A stretch of DNA of 64,000 nt from Anaerolineae bacterium (GTDB lineage: Bacteria; Chloroflexota; Anaerolineae; Aggregatilineales; UBA2796). Location: the NCBI GenBank assembly GCA_019637615.1, contig JAHBVJ010000023.1, positions 62,001-126,000 on the forward strand, read 5' to 3'. How positions within the stretch are numbered: the stretch's first letter is position 1; each line of letters begins with the position of its first letter. Positions 52,635-61,452 of the stretch are shown piece after piece. Made by a program: the position numbers and the translations under genes. The notes beneath the pieces were generated by a model. That model saw only the letters and a program-made list of their open reading frames with translations, was not told the DNA's origin and did not search any database.

Positions 52635-53992
52635 TGTCCGCGATACCACCGAAAACCGCCCTTGAAAGCCTTGATCGTGATGAACTGCTGGTGACTGTCC
52701 GCCGGCTGCTGGTAGAGGCCGATTCGCTTTCGAGTCGGATTTCAGCGGTGAACGAGATCGGGATCGCGATGAACCGCACGCTGGATTTGACCACGATCCA
52801 GCATGTAATCGCCAAACAAGCCAAATGGCTGCTCGACTTCACGCATATGAACGTGTGCCTCAAAGATAAAACGGGCTGGCGTGTGATCACCCTGTTCGGG
52901 CCGAGCGAACCGCAGCCCGCCGATTTGATGCAGTGTGAGAATATCGCGCCCGTGCTCGTGAACGGGCAGCCGCGCCTGATCAGTGATGGATCGCCGTCAC
53001 CGTTTCTCACCAATTACCGATCACAACTGCTGATCACGCTGTCGGCGGATAACGCGGTATTGGGCGCGATCAACTTCGCCGCCGTCGAGCCAAATTCCTA
53101 TTCTCAAGACGATATGCGCATCGCCTACATGCTGTCACTGCAACTTTCCTCCGCGATTCGCAACGCCAATATCTTCGCGGAACTGCAACAGACGCAAGAA
53201 ACGCTCAAGACGCTGGTGGAAGAATTGGACGCTTACGGTCACACCATCGCGCATGACTTGAAGACACCGTTGAGCAATGTGCTGCTGTGGAGCGAACTAT
53301 TCAAGAAGATGTACGGAACGCGCATCCCGCCCGAATCGGTGCGTTACATCGACACCATCCATGATAGCGGTCGGTTGATGAACCGCATGATCGATCAGTT
53401 ACTATCGCTTGCCAAGCTGCGCCATACGCCGCAGAATCGGGTGCCCGTGGACGCTGGATGCGCGGTCGATGCTGCTGTGCTGCGCTTCAGCCACCAATTG
53501 GACGCACGCCAGATCGCGATGCAGGTCGCCCCGAATATGCCAGCCGCTTTGGGCTATGAGCAGTGGATTGAGGAAATCTTCGCCAACTTGATCAGCAACG
53601 CGATTAAGTATATGGGCGAAGATAACGCCAACCCACGTATCGAGGTGACGGGGACGACGCAAGGGGATCAGGTACGCTACGAGGTGCGCGATACAGGTGT
53701 CGGCATCAAGCCCGAAGATCAACAGCGGATGTTCGAAAAATTCACACGCTTGCATAATGCCAAGGCCGAAGGCTTGGGTTTGGGGCTGTCTATCGTCTTC
53801 CGCATGGTCAAGAAGATGGAAGGCAGTATCGGAGTTGAGAGCAGCGTGGGCGAAGGCAGCACCTTCTGGTTCACGCTGCCCGCCGTCATGCAACCGCCGC
53901 AAACCGAAAGTAAAACAGAACCACCATTGTCATCGGCATCCGTGAAGCCAGACACAATCACGAAGGCCGAAGCTCCTCCGCCAGCCCGTTAG
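52634..53992 (+). CDS. GAF domain sensor histidine kinase
   Basis: A 452-residue soluble kinase. Residues about 30-180 form a GAF domain (MNRTLDLTTIQHVIAKQAKWLL). A short coiled coil leads into HisKA with the phospho-acceptor His207 in AHDLKTPLSNVLLWSE, then HATPase_c with EIFANLISNAIKYM, DTGVGIKPEDQ and LGLGLSIVFRM. The tail is disordered and Pro/Thr/Glu-rich. There are no membrane segments, so it senses a cytoplasmic signal. No response regulator is adjacent. It is coupled to the CMD-family gene and overlaps the convergent permease gene by 4 nt. Confidence 0.92.
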   Translation: MSAIPPKTALESLDRDELLVTVRRLLVEADSLSSRISAVNEIGIAMNRTLDLTTIQHVIAKQAKWLLDFTHMNVCLKDKTGWRVITLFGPSEPQPADLMQCENIAPVLVNGQPRLISDGSPSPFLTNYRSQLLITLSADNAVLGAINFAAVEPNSYSQDDMRIAYMLSLQLSSAIRNANIFAELQQTQETLKTLVEELDAYGHTIAHDLKTPLSNVLLWSELFKKMYGTRIPPESVRYIDTIHDSGRLMNRMIDQLLSLAKLRHTPQNRVPVDAGCAVDAAVLRFSHQLDARQIAMQVAPNMPAALGYEQWIEEIFANLISNAIKYMGEDNANPRIEVTGTTQGDQVRYEVRDTGVGIKPEDQQRMFEKFTRLHNAKAEGLGLGLSIVFRMVKKMEGSIGVESSVGEGSTFWFTLPAVMQPPQTESKTEPPLSSASVKPDTITKAEAPPPAR

Positions 53993-54951
53993 CTGCGATT
54001 CAAGCGCGGATCGAGCGCATCCCGCAGACCATCACCGAGCAGATTGAAGCCGAGCACCGTCAACATGATCGCGAAGCCGGGGAAGAATACGAGATGCGGC
54101 GCGGTGAAGACGTAATTGCGCCCCTCGCTCAACATCTGCCCCCATTCCGGCGTGGGCGGTTGTGCCCCTAGCCCCAAAAACGACAGCGCGGCTGCTTCCA
54201 ATACCGCCGTGCCGATGCCCAAGGTGCCTTGCACAATGATTGGGGCGAGGGTGTTTGGCAAAATCTGGAAGAAGATGATGCGCAGCGCTGGCGTCCCCAA
54301 CGAGCGCGCCGCCGTCACATATTCCATCTCCTTGACCGCCAGCACACTCGCGCGAATCAGGCGGGCATAGACGGGAATCGAGACGATGGCGATCGCGAAC
54401 AACGCGTTTTGCAAGCCGGGGCCTCGGATCGTGACGATGGTGATCGCCAGCAGCAGCGACGGAAAGGCCAGCAGCACATCCATGAAACGCATCACGATGT
54501 TATCCGTCCAGCCGCCCGCATAGCCTGAGATTAAGCCAATGATGCTGCCCACGAGGATGGCGAAGATCACGCTGGTGATGCCAACCAGCAGCGAAACCCG
54601 CGACCCGAACACCACGCGGCTGAATAGATCGCGTGCGTTCAAATCTAAGCCCATGACGTGCTGCGCGCCAGTGCAGCCGTATATCGTCAGGCAGGGCGGT
54701 TTGCCGGGGAGCTTACCCGTTTCTCCCGGCTGCCCGATCATCGATTGGATCGGATCGTGCGTGGCGATCTGTCCGGCGAAGATGGCGACGAACACCAAAA
54801 AGCCGATGATGATCAGGCCGACGACTGCCGAGCGATTACGCAGCACATTGCGCAGTGTTTCTACGACGATGTGCTCCGAGGCCACTTTTTGCGGCTGCTG
54901 TGCATGTCCTAGCGTCAGGACGTTGGGATGTGGTTTCGCTTGGTCTGTCAT
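53989..54951 (-). CDS. Peptide-type ABC transporter permease (DppC/OppC-like)
   Basis: A 320-residue membrane permease of the DppC/OppC family. It has an N-terminal helix (VVGLIIIGFLVFVAIFAGQI), the periplasmic HDPIQSM region, and the BPD_transp_1 core with YVTAARSLGTPALRIIFFQILPN (EAA loop) and LSFLGLGAQPPTPEWGQML. It pairs with the DppB-like gene just upstream (12-nt gap) and the binding protein further upstream. The ATPase genes (DppD/F) are not in the window, so they are encoded elsewhere or shared. Confidence 0.93.
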   Translation of the reverse strand: MTDQAKPHPNVLTLGHAQQPQKVASEHIVVETLRNVLRNRSAVVGLIIIGFLVFVAIFAGQIATHDPIQSMIGQPGETGKLPGKPPCLTIYGCTGAQHVMGLDLNARDLFSRVVFGSRVSLLVGITSVIFAILVGSIIGLISGYAGGWTDNIVMRFMDVLLAFPSLLLAITIVTIRGPGLQNALFAIAIVSIPVYARLIRASVLAVKEMEYVTAARSLGTPALRIIFFQILPNTLAPIIVQGTLGIGTAVLEAAALSFLGLGAQPPTPEWGQMLSEGRNYVFTAPHLVFFPGFAIMLTVLGFNLLGDGLRDALDPRLNRS

Positions 54952-54963
54952 GCGGGCACCTGC

Positions 54964-56040
54964 TTAACTAAGACGAATACGCGGGTCGAGATAGCCATAG
55001 AGAATATCGACCGCCAAATTGATGATGAGAAAGGCCACCGCAGTCGTCAGCGTGACACCTTGCACCAAGGAATAATCGCGGGCGGTGATGCCTTCAAACA
55101 GCGTCTTGCCAATCCCCGCGAAGCCGAAAATAGTTTCCGTGAGCACCGCGCCCGCAATCAGCGCCCCGAAGTTCAAGCCGATGATGGTCACGACGGGCAG
55201 CAGCGCGTTGCTGACGGCGTGATACAACACGACACGGCGTTCGGTCAGCCCTTTGGAACGCGCCGTGCGGACGTAATCTTGACCGAGAATTTCGAGCACG
55301 CTGGCACGCGTGATGCGGGCGATGATCGACAGCGGAATGGTGCCGACGGCAATCGCGGGCAGAATGATGTGCCGGAGCGCGTCGATGAACTGTGTGCCGT
55401 TGAACGTGAACAGCGCGTTGATGAAATTAAAGCGCGAAAGGAAGATCAAGACCGATCCGGCAGTCTCCTCGCTGGTGGCGATACCCCACGCGGTATAAAA
55501 CGGCGTGTAATTCGCGCCCGCTGTCAAGCGTCCGGACGGCGGCAAGGCAAACGGCGTATCTTTGAGGATCACGCCGAAAATAAAGGCCAACATCAAGCCC
55601 AACCAGAAGACGGGCATCGAGACGCCGATGTTCGCGCCGATCATGGTGCCGACATCAATGGCGGAATTGTGACGGTAAGCGGAGAGGACGCCCAACGGGA
55701 CGCCCACGATCACGGCAAGGAACAGCGCGGTGATGGCTAACTCAATCGTGATCGGCATCCGTTCCGCTAACAAACTGGTGACGGGACGCCCGAAGCGCAG
55801 CGAATCACCGAGATCGCCCCGAAAAAAGCGCTCTATATATAGCAAGAACTGCGTCGCGATCGGCTGATCGTAGCCATAGCGACTGATGAAGTCGTTGCAG
55901 GTTGCTTCCGTCGCTTTTTCACCGAGGATGGCGCGGCAGGGATCGCCGGGGATGGAGCGCCCCAACGCGAACGTCACTAACAGGATGCCCAGTAAGACGG
56001 GGATGGCTAAGGCTAATCTTCTCAGGAGAAAGCGGGTCAT
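54964..56040 (-). CDS. Peptide-type ABC transporter permease (DppB/OppB-like)
   Basis: A 358-residue permease of the DppB/OppB family, with MTRFLLRRLALAIPVLLGILLVTFALGRSIPGDP at its N-terminus (positions 1-34), an EAA-type loop (DYVRTARSKGLTERRVVLYH) and a C-terminal TAVAFLIINLAVDILYGYLDPRIR. It forms a heterodimer with the DppC-like protein. A 10-bp hairpin separates it from the binding-protein gene upstream. Confidence 0.93.
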   Translation of the reverse strand: MTRFLLRRLALAIPVLLGILLVTFALGRSIPGDPCRAILGEKATEATCNDFISRYGYDQPIATQFLLYIERFFRGDLGDSLRFGRPVTSLLAERMPITIELAITALFLAVIVGVPLGVLSAYRHNSAIDVGTMIGANIGVSMPVFWLGLMLAFIFGVILKDTPFALPPSGRLTAGANYTPFYTAWGIATSEETAGSVLIFLSRFNFINALFTFNGTQFIDALRHIILPAIAVGTIPLSIIARITRASVLEILGQDYVRTARSKGLTERRVVLYHAVSNALLPVVTIIGLNFGALIAGAVLTETIFGFAGIGKTLFEGITARDYSLVQGVTLTTAVAFLIINLAVDILYGYLDPRIRLS

Positions 56041-56084
56041 GCGATTTTATACCACGCGGCTATCGTCTACAGAGTGTGATGTAA

Positions 56085-56115
56085 CAAGAGGGCGAGTTGG
56101 TGACCCGCCCTCTTG
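56085..56115 (-). repeat. Intercistronic hairpin after the peptide-binding protein gene
   Basis: CAAGAGGGCG (56085-56094) and CGCCCTCTTG (56106-56115) form a perfect 10-bp stem with an 11-nt loop. There is no T-run, so it is more likely an mRNA-stabilising or partial-termination element between the abundant binding protein and the permease genes. Confidence 0.7.
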
Positions 56116-56149
56116 CGATTAGTTTAACTCTTGATTGCGTACGATCAAA

Positions 56150-57781
56150 TTACGACTTGGGTGGCGCGTTCAGGAAACCACCGAACAGCGCGCTGAAGTA
56201 GTCGAACGTGCCGGTGCGGCCCTTGTGCAGGGGGCTGGCGGCGTCCCACTGAGCGACCCACGAGGTCACTACGTCTTCAGCGTCGAGCGTGGAGCCATCG
56301 GAGAACTTGGCGTCGCGCAGCTTGAACGTCCACTCGGTCAGGTCGGCGTTGGCAGACCATTCCGACGCTAGACCGGGCACGACTTCACCACTGCCGAGCT
56401 TGTAACCGAGCAGCGATTCGTTGACCTGTTCGCAAGCACGCAGCGTCTCGCCGTCGGTCTCGTCCGCGCAGTACAGGCTGATGGGTTCAGCGTTCTGCAT
56501 CCAAATGATGTTGTCATCAGCGGGGTCTTCCATCACGCGGAACTGCTCACCAGCGGGTGAACCAGCATACGCACCCTTGATGGTGGCCTTGAAGGCATCC
56601 GCGCTGCCGCCGTTGGCAATTGGCACCATTGGCACGAAGTCAGCGATCTCATCGTTGGCTTGCTTGTACAGCTTCAAACGGGCATCCGCATCCGAGAGTT
56701 GAGCGGCTTGCTTGAGCAGTTCGGTCAACTTCGGGTCTTTGGCACCGAAGGAGTCGTTCGCGCCTTCGCCAAAGTGATAGTCGAGGAAGTTGGTCGCGTC
56801 TGGATAGTCAGCGCCCCAACCGAGCATGAACATCGGATATTCGCCCTTGGAAGCGCCGTCAAGGAAGGCACCCGACTCGACTACGTTGATTTCGAGTTCA
56901 ATGCCGATTTCCTTCAATTGGGCTTGAAGGTCTTGCGCCACCACACCGGGCTGCGGCAGGTAGCCACGCACGACATCGCGGTAGCTGATGGTGGTCTTGA
57001 TCGGCAGTTCGACGCCGGACTCTGCCAACAGTTTCTTCGCCATCTCAACGTCATACGGGATCACCTTGGCGTCCGGCGTGTAGCCGAAGATCGAGGCGGG
57101 CATGAACTGGTTGGCGACGGTGGACGCGGGCGGATAGAAGTTATCCACGATGCGCTGCTTGTCGATGCCGTAGGCAATCGCTTGACGCACCTTGACGTTG
57201 TCAAATGGTGGCTTGGTGTTGTTGAGGCCGAGATAGAAGACGTTGGTGGCTTCACGCGGGTACAGCTTGAAGTCAGAATTGCCTTCGATCACGGTGAAAT
57301 CGCCGGGGGCGGGGTTGTCGATGCCATCGACCGTGCCCGCTTGCAGTTCGTTCCAACGCGCGGCGGCTTCCGAGTTCCACTTGAAAATGACCTGTGGTTC
57401 TAGTGGTGCGTCGCCCCAGTAGTTGGGATTGGCTTTCAAGACGAGTTCGTTACCGCGATCCCATTTTTCCAGCATGTAAGGGCCGGTGCCGATGGGGTTG
57501 CTCAACAATTCATCACCGCCGCCACCTGTTGCGTTCAGTTGGTCAGCCGAGTGAATGCCAAAGGCCGAGAACGCCGCCTTGGCAGGGAAGGCCGGATCAG
57601 CGTAGCAGAAGGTGAACTTCACCGTGCTGGCATCGACTGCCTCGATGGACTTGATCTCTCCACCGTAGCTGCAATCATCTGCATAGTGGCCCATCAGGGG
57701 CTTGGCTTGAACCGGGAAGGCGAAGCTGGCAATGACTGTTGCCGCCATCAATGCGGCTAAACCACGTACTCCGTTCCTCAT
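56150..57781 (-). CDS. Circularly permuted family 5 (Opp/Dpp-type) solute-binding protein
   Basis: A 543-residue exported SBP_bac_5 protein with its segments in permuted order. After a Sec signal peptide (residues 1-26) the sequence starts in what is normally mid-domain (IKSIEAVDASTVKFTF, then NPIGTGPYMLEKW and NVKVRQAIAYGIDKQRIV). It runs to the normal C-terminus (about residue 420) and continues with what is normally the N-terminal module (residues 424-543: NIIWMQNAEPISLYC, EVVPGLASEWSANADLTEWT, FKLRDAKFSDGSTLDAEDVV). An AGGAG 7 nt before the ATG supports the start, and no N-terminal module precedes it. It should still deliver peptides or similar solutes to the adjacent permeases. Confidence 0.9.
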   Translation of the reverse strand: MRNGVRGLAALMAATVIASFAFPVQAKPLMGHYADDCSYGGEIKSIEAVDASTVKFTFCYADPAFPAKAAFSAFGIHSADQLNATGGGGDELLSNPIGTGPYMLEKWDRGNELVLKANPNYWGDAPLEPQVIFKWNSEAAARWNELQAGTVDGIDNPAPGDFTVIEGNSDFKLYPREATNVFYLGLNNTKPPFDNVKVRQAIAYGIDKQRIVDNFYPPASTVANQFMPASIFGYTPDAKVIPYDVEMAKKLLAESGVELPIKTTISYRDVVRGYLPQPGVVAQDLQAQLKEIGIELEINVVESGAFLDGASKGEYPMFMLGWGADYPDATNFLDYHFGEGANDSFGAKDPKLTELLKQAAQLSDADARLKLYKQANDEIADFVPMVPIANGGSADAFKATIKGAYAGSPAGEQFRVMEDPADDNIIWMQNAEPISLYCADETDGETLRACEQVNESLLGYKLGSGEVVPGLASEWSANADLTEWTFKLRDAKFSDGSTLDAEDVVTSWVAQWDAASPLHKGRTGTFDYFSALFGGFLNAPPKS

Positions 57782-57922
57782 CTTTTACTCCTATAAAAAT
57801 AAAGCGACCAGTGACGGATGCGTCATTCGCAGAGCATCATATTACTGTACCATGCGGCGAGTTGCCACAAGTTGTATCGGAATTCTGCACGAAACATGTC
57901 AAAAGACGTAGGGGCACATAAC

Positions 57923-59356
57923 CTAACCCCGTTGCCGCGCCGCGCCATACAACGCCATGACATGTTCGCGCTGCTCGGCGTGGTCAACGATGGGCGCGGG
58001 ATAATCCTTCCCGATCTGGACGCCACATTGCGCTTGCTCCATCGGCAGCATCCCCGCCGGACGGTGAATATGCGCGTCCGGCACCGCGCGCAGTTCTGGC
58101 ACCCAATGGCGGATGTATGCGCCCGTTGGATCAAATTTCTCGCTTTGGGTGGTCGGGTTGAAGATGCGGAAATAGGGGGAGGCATCCGTCCCCGTTCCCG
58201 CGACCCACTGCCAGTTGCCAGCGTTATTGGCGACCTCGCCATCCAGCAAGCGTTGCATGAAGTAGCCTTCGCCCCAACGCCAATCGATCAGCAGGTCTTT
58301 GACGAGAAACGAAGCGGCAATCATGCGGGCGCGGTTATGCATCCAGCCGGTAGCGTTCAGTTGGCGCATGGCGGCGTCCACGATGGGAAAACCCGTTTGT
58401 CCCTGCTGCCACAGCGCGAATAACTGCGGATCGTTGCGCCACTGAATGTTGTCATAAACGGGACGGAAAGCACGCCGTACGATATGCGGGTGACGCGCCA
58501 AAATCTGATAGTTGAATTCGCGCCAGACCAGTTCTCCGATCCATGTGCCGACATTTTCCCGCTGCTCTTGATGCTGCGCCGCGTGCATGGCCTCGATAGA
58601 TGCCGTGTAACAGGTGCGCGGGCTGATCATACCCCACCGCAGATACGGGCTGAGGATCGAGGTGCCATCGACGGCGGGCAGATCGCGCTGATCACGATAG
58701 CGGAAGGCAAGACCATCGATGAAGTAGTCCAGACGGCGCAGGGCTTCGGCTTCTCCCGTCGCACAAATTGGCTGTGGCGCAGCGTCGAACTGACTCGGAT
58801 CGGGCAGCGGATCGCTGTGAAGATCGGCGGGTGCGATAAGACAGCTGAGATCGGTTGGCACGGGCAGCGGATCAGGCTTGGGAAGCATCGACCACGCATT
58901 ACGGTAGCGTGTATAGACTTCATAGCCTTTGCCTGTGCTCGTCGTCACTTCGGCGGCCTCATGGATGACGAGGTCTTTGAAATCACGGACGAGATAGCCC
59001 TGCCGTGTGAGCGCGCCCCGCACGGCCTGATCGCGCTTGGTGGCGTACCCGCTGTAATCACGGTTGAAGTACACGCCTGCCGCATCGGCTTCCGCGCACA
59101 ACGTGACGAGTTGCTCCGCCGGATCGCCGCGCCGGATGATCAAGCACCCGCCGGATGCACGTAGATCGGCGTCGAAGCGGCGTAGCGCGTCCATCAGCCA
59201 TGCCGTGCGATAGCCCTGCGTGCGCGGCAATTTTAGCAGGGTATCATCGAGAATGAAGACAGGAATCACGCTGGCGGCATCAGTGAGCGCGGCGGTGAGG
59301 GCAGTGTTATCCGTCAGGCGGAAATCACGGCGCAGCCACCAGATCAAGCGTTGCAT
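57923..59356 (-). CDS. phrB: Cryptochrome/photolyase family protein (CPD photolyase)
   Basis: A 477-residue class I-type photolyase. The N-terminal antenna domain starts with LIWWLRRDFRLTDNTAL. The FAD domain has ELVWREFNYQILARHP, GFPIVDAAMRQLNATGWMHNR and AGTGTDASPYFRIFNPT, very close to E. coli PhrB. It repairs cyclobutane pyrimidine dimers with light using FADH-. The antenna cofactor cannot be told. It is followed by the YjbR gene after 9 nt in the downstream direction of a short operon. Confidence 0.93.
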   Translation of the reverse strand: MQRLIWWLRRDFRLTDNTALTAALTDAASVIPVFILDDTLLKLPRTQGYRTAWLMDALRRFDADLRASGGCLIIRRGDPAEQLVTLCAEADAAGVYFNRDYSGYATKRDQAVRGALTRQGYLVRDFKDLVIHEAAEVTTSTGKGYEVYTRYRNAWSMLPKPDPLPVPTDLSCLIAPADLHSDPLPDPSQFDAAPQPICATGEAEALRRLDYFIDGLAFRYRDQRDLPAVDGTSILSPYLRWGMISPRTCYTASIEAMHAAQHQEQRENVGTWIGELVWREFNYQILARHPHIVRRAFRPVYDNIQWRNDPQLFALWQQGQTGFPIVDAAMRQLNATGWMHNRARMIAASFLVKDLLIDWRWGEGYFMQRLLDGEVANNAGNWQWVAGTGTDASPYFRIFNPTTQSEKFDPTGAYIRHWVPELRAVPDAHIHRPAGMLPMEQAQCGVQIGKDYPAPIVDHAEQREHVMALYGAARQRG

Positions 59357-59365
59357 AAATGTCCT

Positions 59366-59740
59366 CTATTCAGGCTTGGATGGCGCGGCATTAGCGATCA
59401 GTTTGATGAGTCGTTTGGGCGCGGTCATCTGGTAACTTTGCGTGATCAGATGGCGGATGAATTCCCAATCTAGCGCGACATCCAACCAGATGCCGATCCA
59501 ACCGTGTTGACCGACGTAAGGCGGACGAAAGAAGCGTTCCGGCTCGGAGTTTATTAAGGCTTCTTGCAACCCCGGCGGCGCTTTGCACCACAGCGAGGTG
59601 CGGGTTTCGTGCGGGTGCCGCATGGCGAAAATTTTATCCCTCACGCGGAAGGTAGGCTGACCGACTCCCTCGCCTTCGGTGGCTTCCGGCAGCGCAAGGC
59701 AAATAGCGCGGAGCTTTTCGAGCACGCTTTCATCATTCAT
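59366..59740 (-). CDS. MmcQ/YjbR family protein
   Basis: A 124-residue single-domain protein of the MmcQ/YjbR family, with a double-wing CyaY-like fold. Recognisable blocks are LRAICLALPEATEGEG, GQPTFRVRDKIFAMR and a C-terminal HLITQSYQMTAPKRL. Members are annotated as DNA-binding but their role is unproven. It lies 9 nt upstream of the photolyase gene and 19 nt after the nitroreductase gene on the same strand. Confidence 0.9.
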   Translation of the reverse strand: MNDESVLEKLRAICLALPEATEGEGVGQPTFRVRDKIFAMRHPHETRTSLWCKAPPGLQEALINSEPERFFRPPYVGQHGWIGIWLDVALDWEFIRHLITQSYQMTAPKRLIKLIANAAPSKPE

Positions 59741-59759
59741 GCTTCCATCTCCTCATTGG

Positions 59760-60596
59760 CTAGTCTTTGGCGTTCGGTGCTTTTTCAGGCCACAGCAGCG
59801 ACGGCGCATTCTGTAAATCTTCCGCCATCGGCGCATCCCACGTTTCGGTGTGCGCGAGTTCGTCAAACGGCTTGCGCTGGCTGCTCGTCCAGTCGATGCT
59901 GTTGCGTTTGGCCTCGTCGGCTTTGTAGCCCATGCGGAACAAAGCCACGAGTTCGTGTGTAGGTGGCACGGCAAGCATCTCCGCAATTAGGGCTTTGCGT
60001 TCTGGCACTTCGAGCGGCGTACTGATGAACTGCATCCCCATGTTCAAGCTGGTGGTGACGAGCCAGAAGGTTTGGATCACCGCGCCGAGCGAGATGGTGG
60101 AATACAGGCCGGAGAGTTCGCCGGGTTTGTATTCCTCCCTGTTCATGGCGATGGCGAGAATCAGCGGTGATTCGCGCACGATGTCGGCCTGATTGCTGCC
60201 GAGCAGTTTGCTGACGCCGAACATGCCGAGCAGTTTGCCACTTTGCGGGCTGAATACCTGCTTGATGAAAGGGCGCAGGACGGCTGGCATGTGGTCGATG
60301 TAGATGCCATCGCGCTGACCGTCGGCTTCACTGTCATCGAAGCGAAAATAGCGGCGGTAGCGCTGGAAAAATTCGCCTTCCATCAACTCTTTCATGCTGG
60401 CTCCGGCGAGTTCCGCCAGTGCATCCCGTTTGCCCTGATCGCGGATCAGGAGGAAGCGCCACGGTTGGCTGTTGAAATGCGATGGGCTGCGAGATGCCGC
60501 TTCGATCAGCAGTCGAATGTGCTCCGGCTTGATCGGATCGGGCGCGAATTTATTGTTGGTGGTACGCCGCAGACGGATGGCATCTAGCAAGTCCAT
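59760..60596 (-). CDS. Nitroreductase family protein
   Basis: A 278-residue flavoprotein of the nitroreductase superfamily, which binds FMN and reduces nitro compounds, quinones or other acceptors with NAD(P)H. It shows LDAIRLRRTTNNKFAPDPI and ASRSPSHFNSQPWRFLLI, the FMN-contact blocks, and a later GAVIQTFWLVTTSLNMGMQFI helix. At 278 residues it is longer than the ~200-residue core, with an insertion after residue 80 and a C-terminal tail. The photolyase and YjbR genes follow closely. Confidence 0.9.
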   Translation of the reverse strand: MDLLDAIRLRRTTNNKFAPDPIKPEHIRLLIEAASRSPSHFNSQPWRFLLIRDQGKRDALAELAGASMKELMEGEFFQRYRRYFRFDDSEADGQRDGIYIDHMPAVLRPFIKQVFSPQSGKLLGMFGVSKLLGSNQADIVRESPLILAIAMNREEYKPGELSGLYSTISLGAVIQTFWLVTTSLNMGMQFISTPLEVPERKALIAEMLAVPPTHELVALFRMGYKADEAKRNSIDWTSSQRKPFDELAHTETWDAPMAEDLQNAPSLLWPEKAPNAKD

Positions 60597-60666
60597 AGCA
60601 GTTCCCGATAGGTAGTCTGATTCATCGTAGCGAGTCTAGCCTGATATTCAGACTGAGAAGGCAAGA

Positions 60667-61203
60667 TCAACGTGCGGGTTTGTGACTGAGCGCCAGCCGA
60701 ATCCATTCGTGGGCGAGCGCGTGTTGGCTGGCGTAGGCTGTCCAGACATGATTCGCCCATGTGTGGATACGTTGAATTGTTTCCTCAACACTGGACGTGT
60801 TCCATACGTCCACGAACGTCATGCTGCCGCGTTTTTCCAATACCGCTGGCTTTTCGAGCGTGATCGTGCCGTCCAACCAGCGGGGGATCGCAGCATAAAT
60901 ATCCAAGTTGCCGCCGAATTCGAGGCCACAGCAGAGGCGCGTCAGGTGGGCGGCGTAGGATTTGGCGGATTGGCAGTAGGTATCGATGTGCTGCATACAA
61001 TAAGTATCGAATGCTAACCAGTGAACGGCTCCGACATGCGGATTACTGAGCGCTTGGAACCGAAACTCGTTGAACAACGCTTCACAACCGACCCGCCCGC
61101 CCGCGATGCGCGCACCACATTCTGGACAATTTCTAGTCGTTTGGTCGCTCTTCGCATCTGTATGATCTTGACTAGAAGTTGGCATAATTGTCCCTACACT
61201 CAT
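60667..61203 (-). CDS. DUF5946 family protein
   Basis: A 178-residue protein with an N-terminal zinc-ribbon-like CPECGA and a later Cys (GRVGCEALF), then a helical core with VHWLAFDTYCMQHIDTYC and KSYAAHLTRLCCGLEFGG, which I recognise as DUF5946. Function is unknown. ATG 61203 has AGGG about 9 nt upstream; ATG 61185 also has AGGG nearby and is a valid alternative, while ATG 61221 has none. Confidence 0.8.
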   Translation of the reverse strand: MSVGTIMPTSSQDHTDAKSDQTTRNCPECGARIAGGRVGCEALFNEFRFQALSNPHVGAVHWLAFDTYCMQHIDTYCQSAKSYAAHLTRLCCGLEFGGNLDIYAAIPRWLDGTITLEKPAVLEKRGSMTFVDVWNTSSVEETIQRIHTWANHVWTAYASQHALAHEWIRLALSHKPAR

Positions 61204-61452
61204 GAACGCTACCCTAACCATCTACCGTAAGCTGTTGATGTTAATACTAAATAGTTGATGCCTGTTTGTCCATGTGATAGGCGGTCTGTTATCCATTGAT
61301 CGCAGTTATAGGATGATTTAGAGGAACCGCCAACTATTTTTTACATTCACAAATCCCCCCGCTGCGTGTTGCTCTGGTGTCGCTGACGCATCGCCGCTAA
61401 AACTATAGTAGTATGGTGTGGTCGGAAATCGCCACGAAAGTGATTGAACGCT

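Noticed and set aside
54928-55740. 270-codon frame opposite the DppB-like permease
   Set aside because: Composition is Asp/Arg/Gln-rich and repetitive, typical of the reverse of a membrane protein gene.
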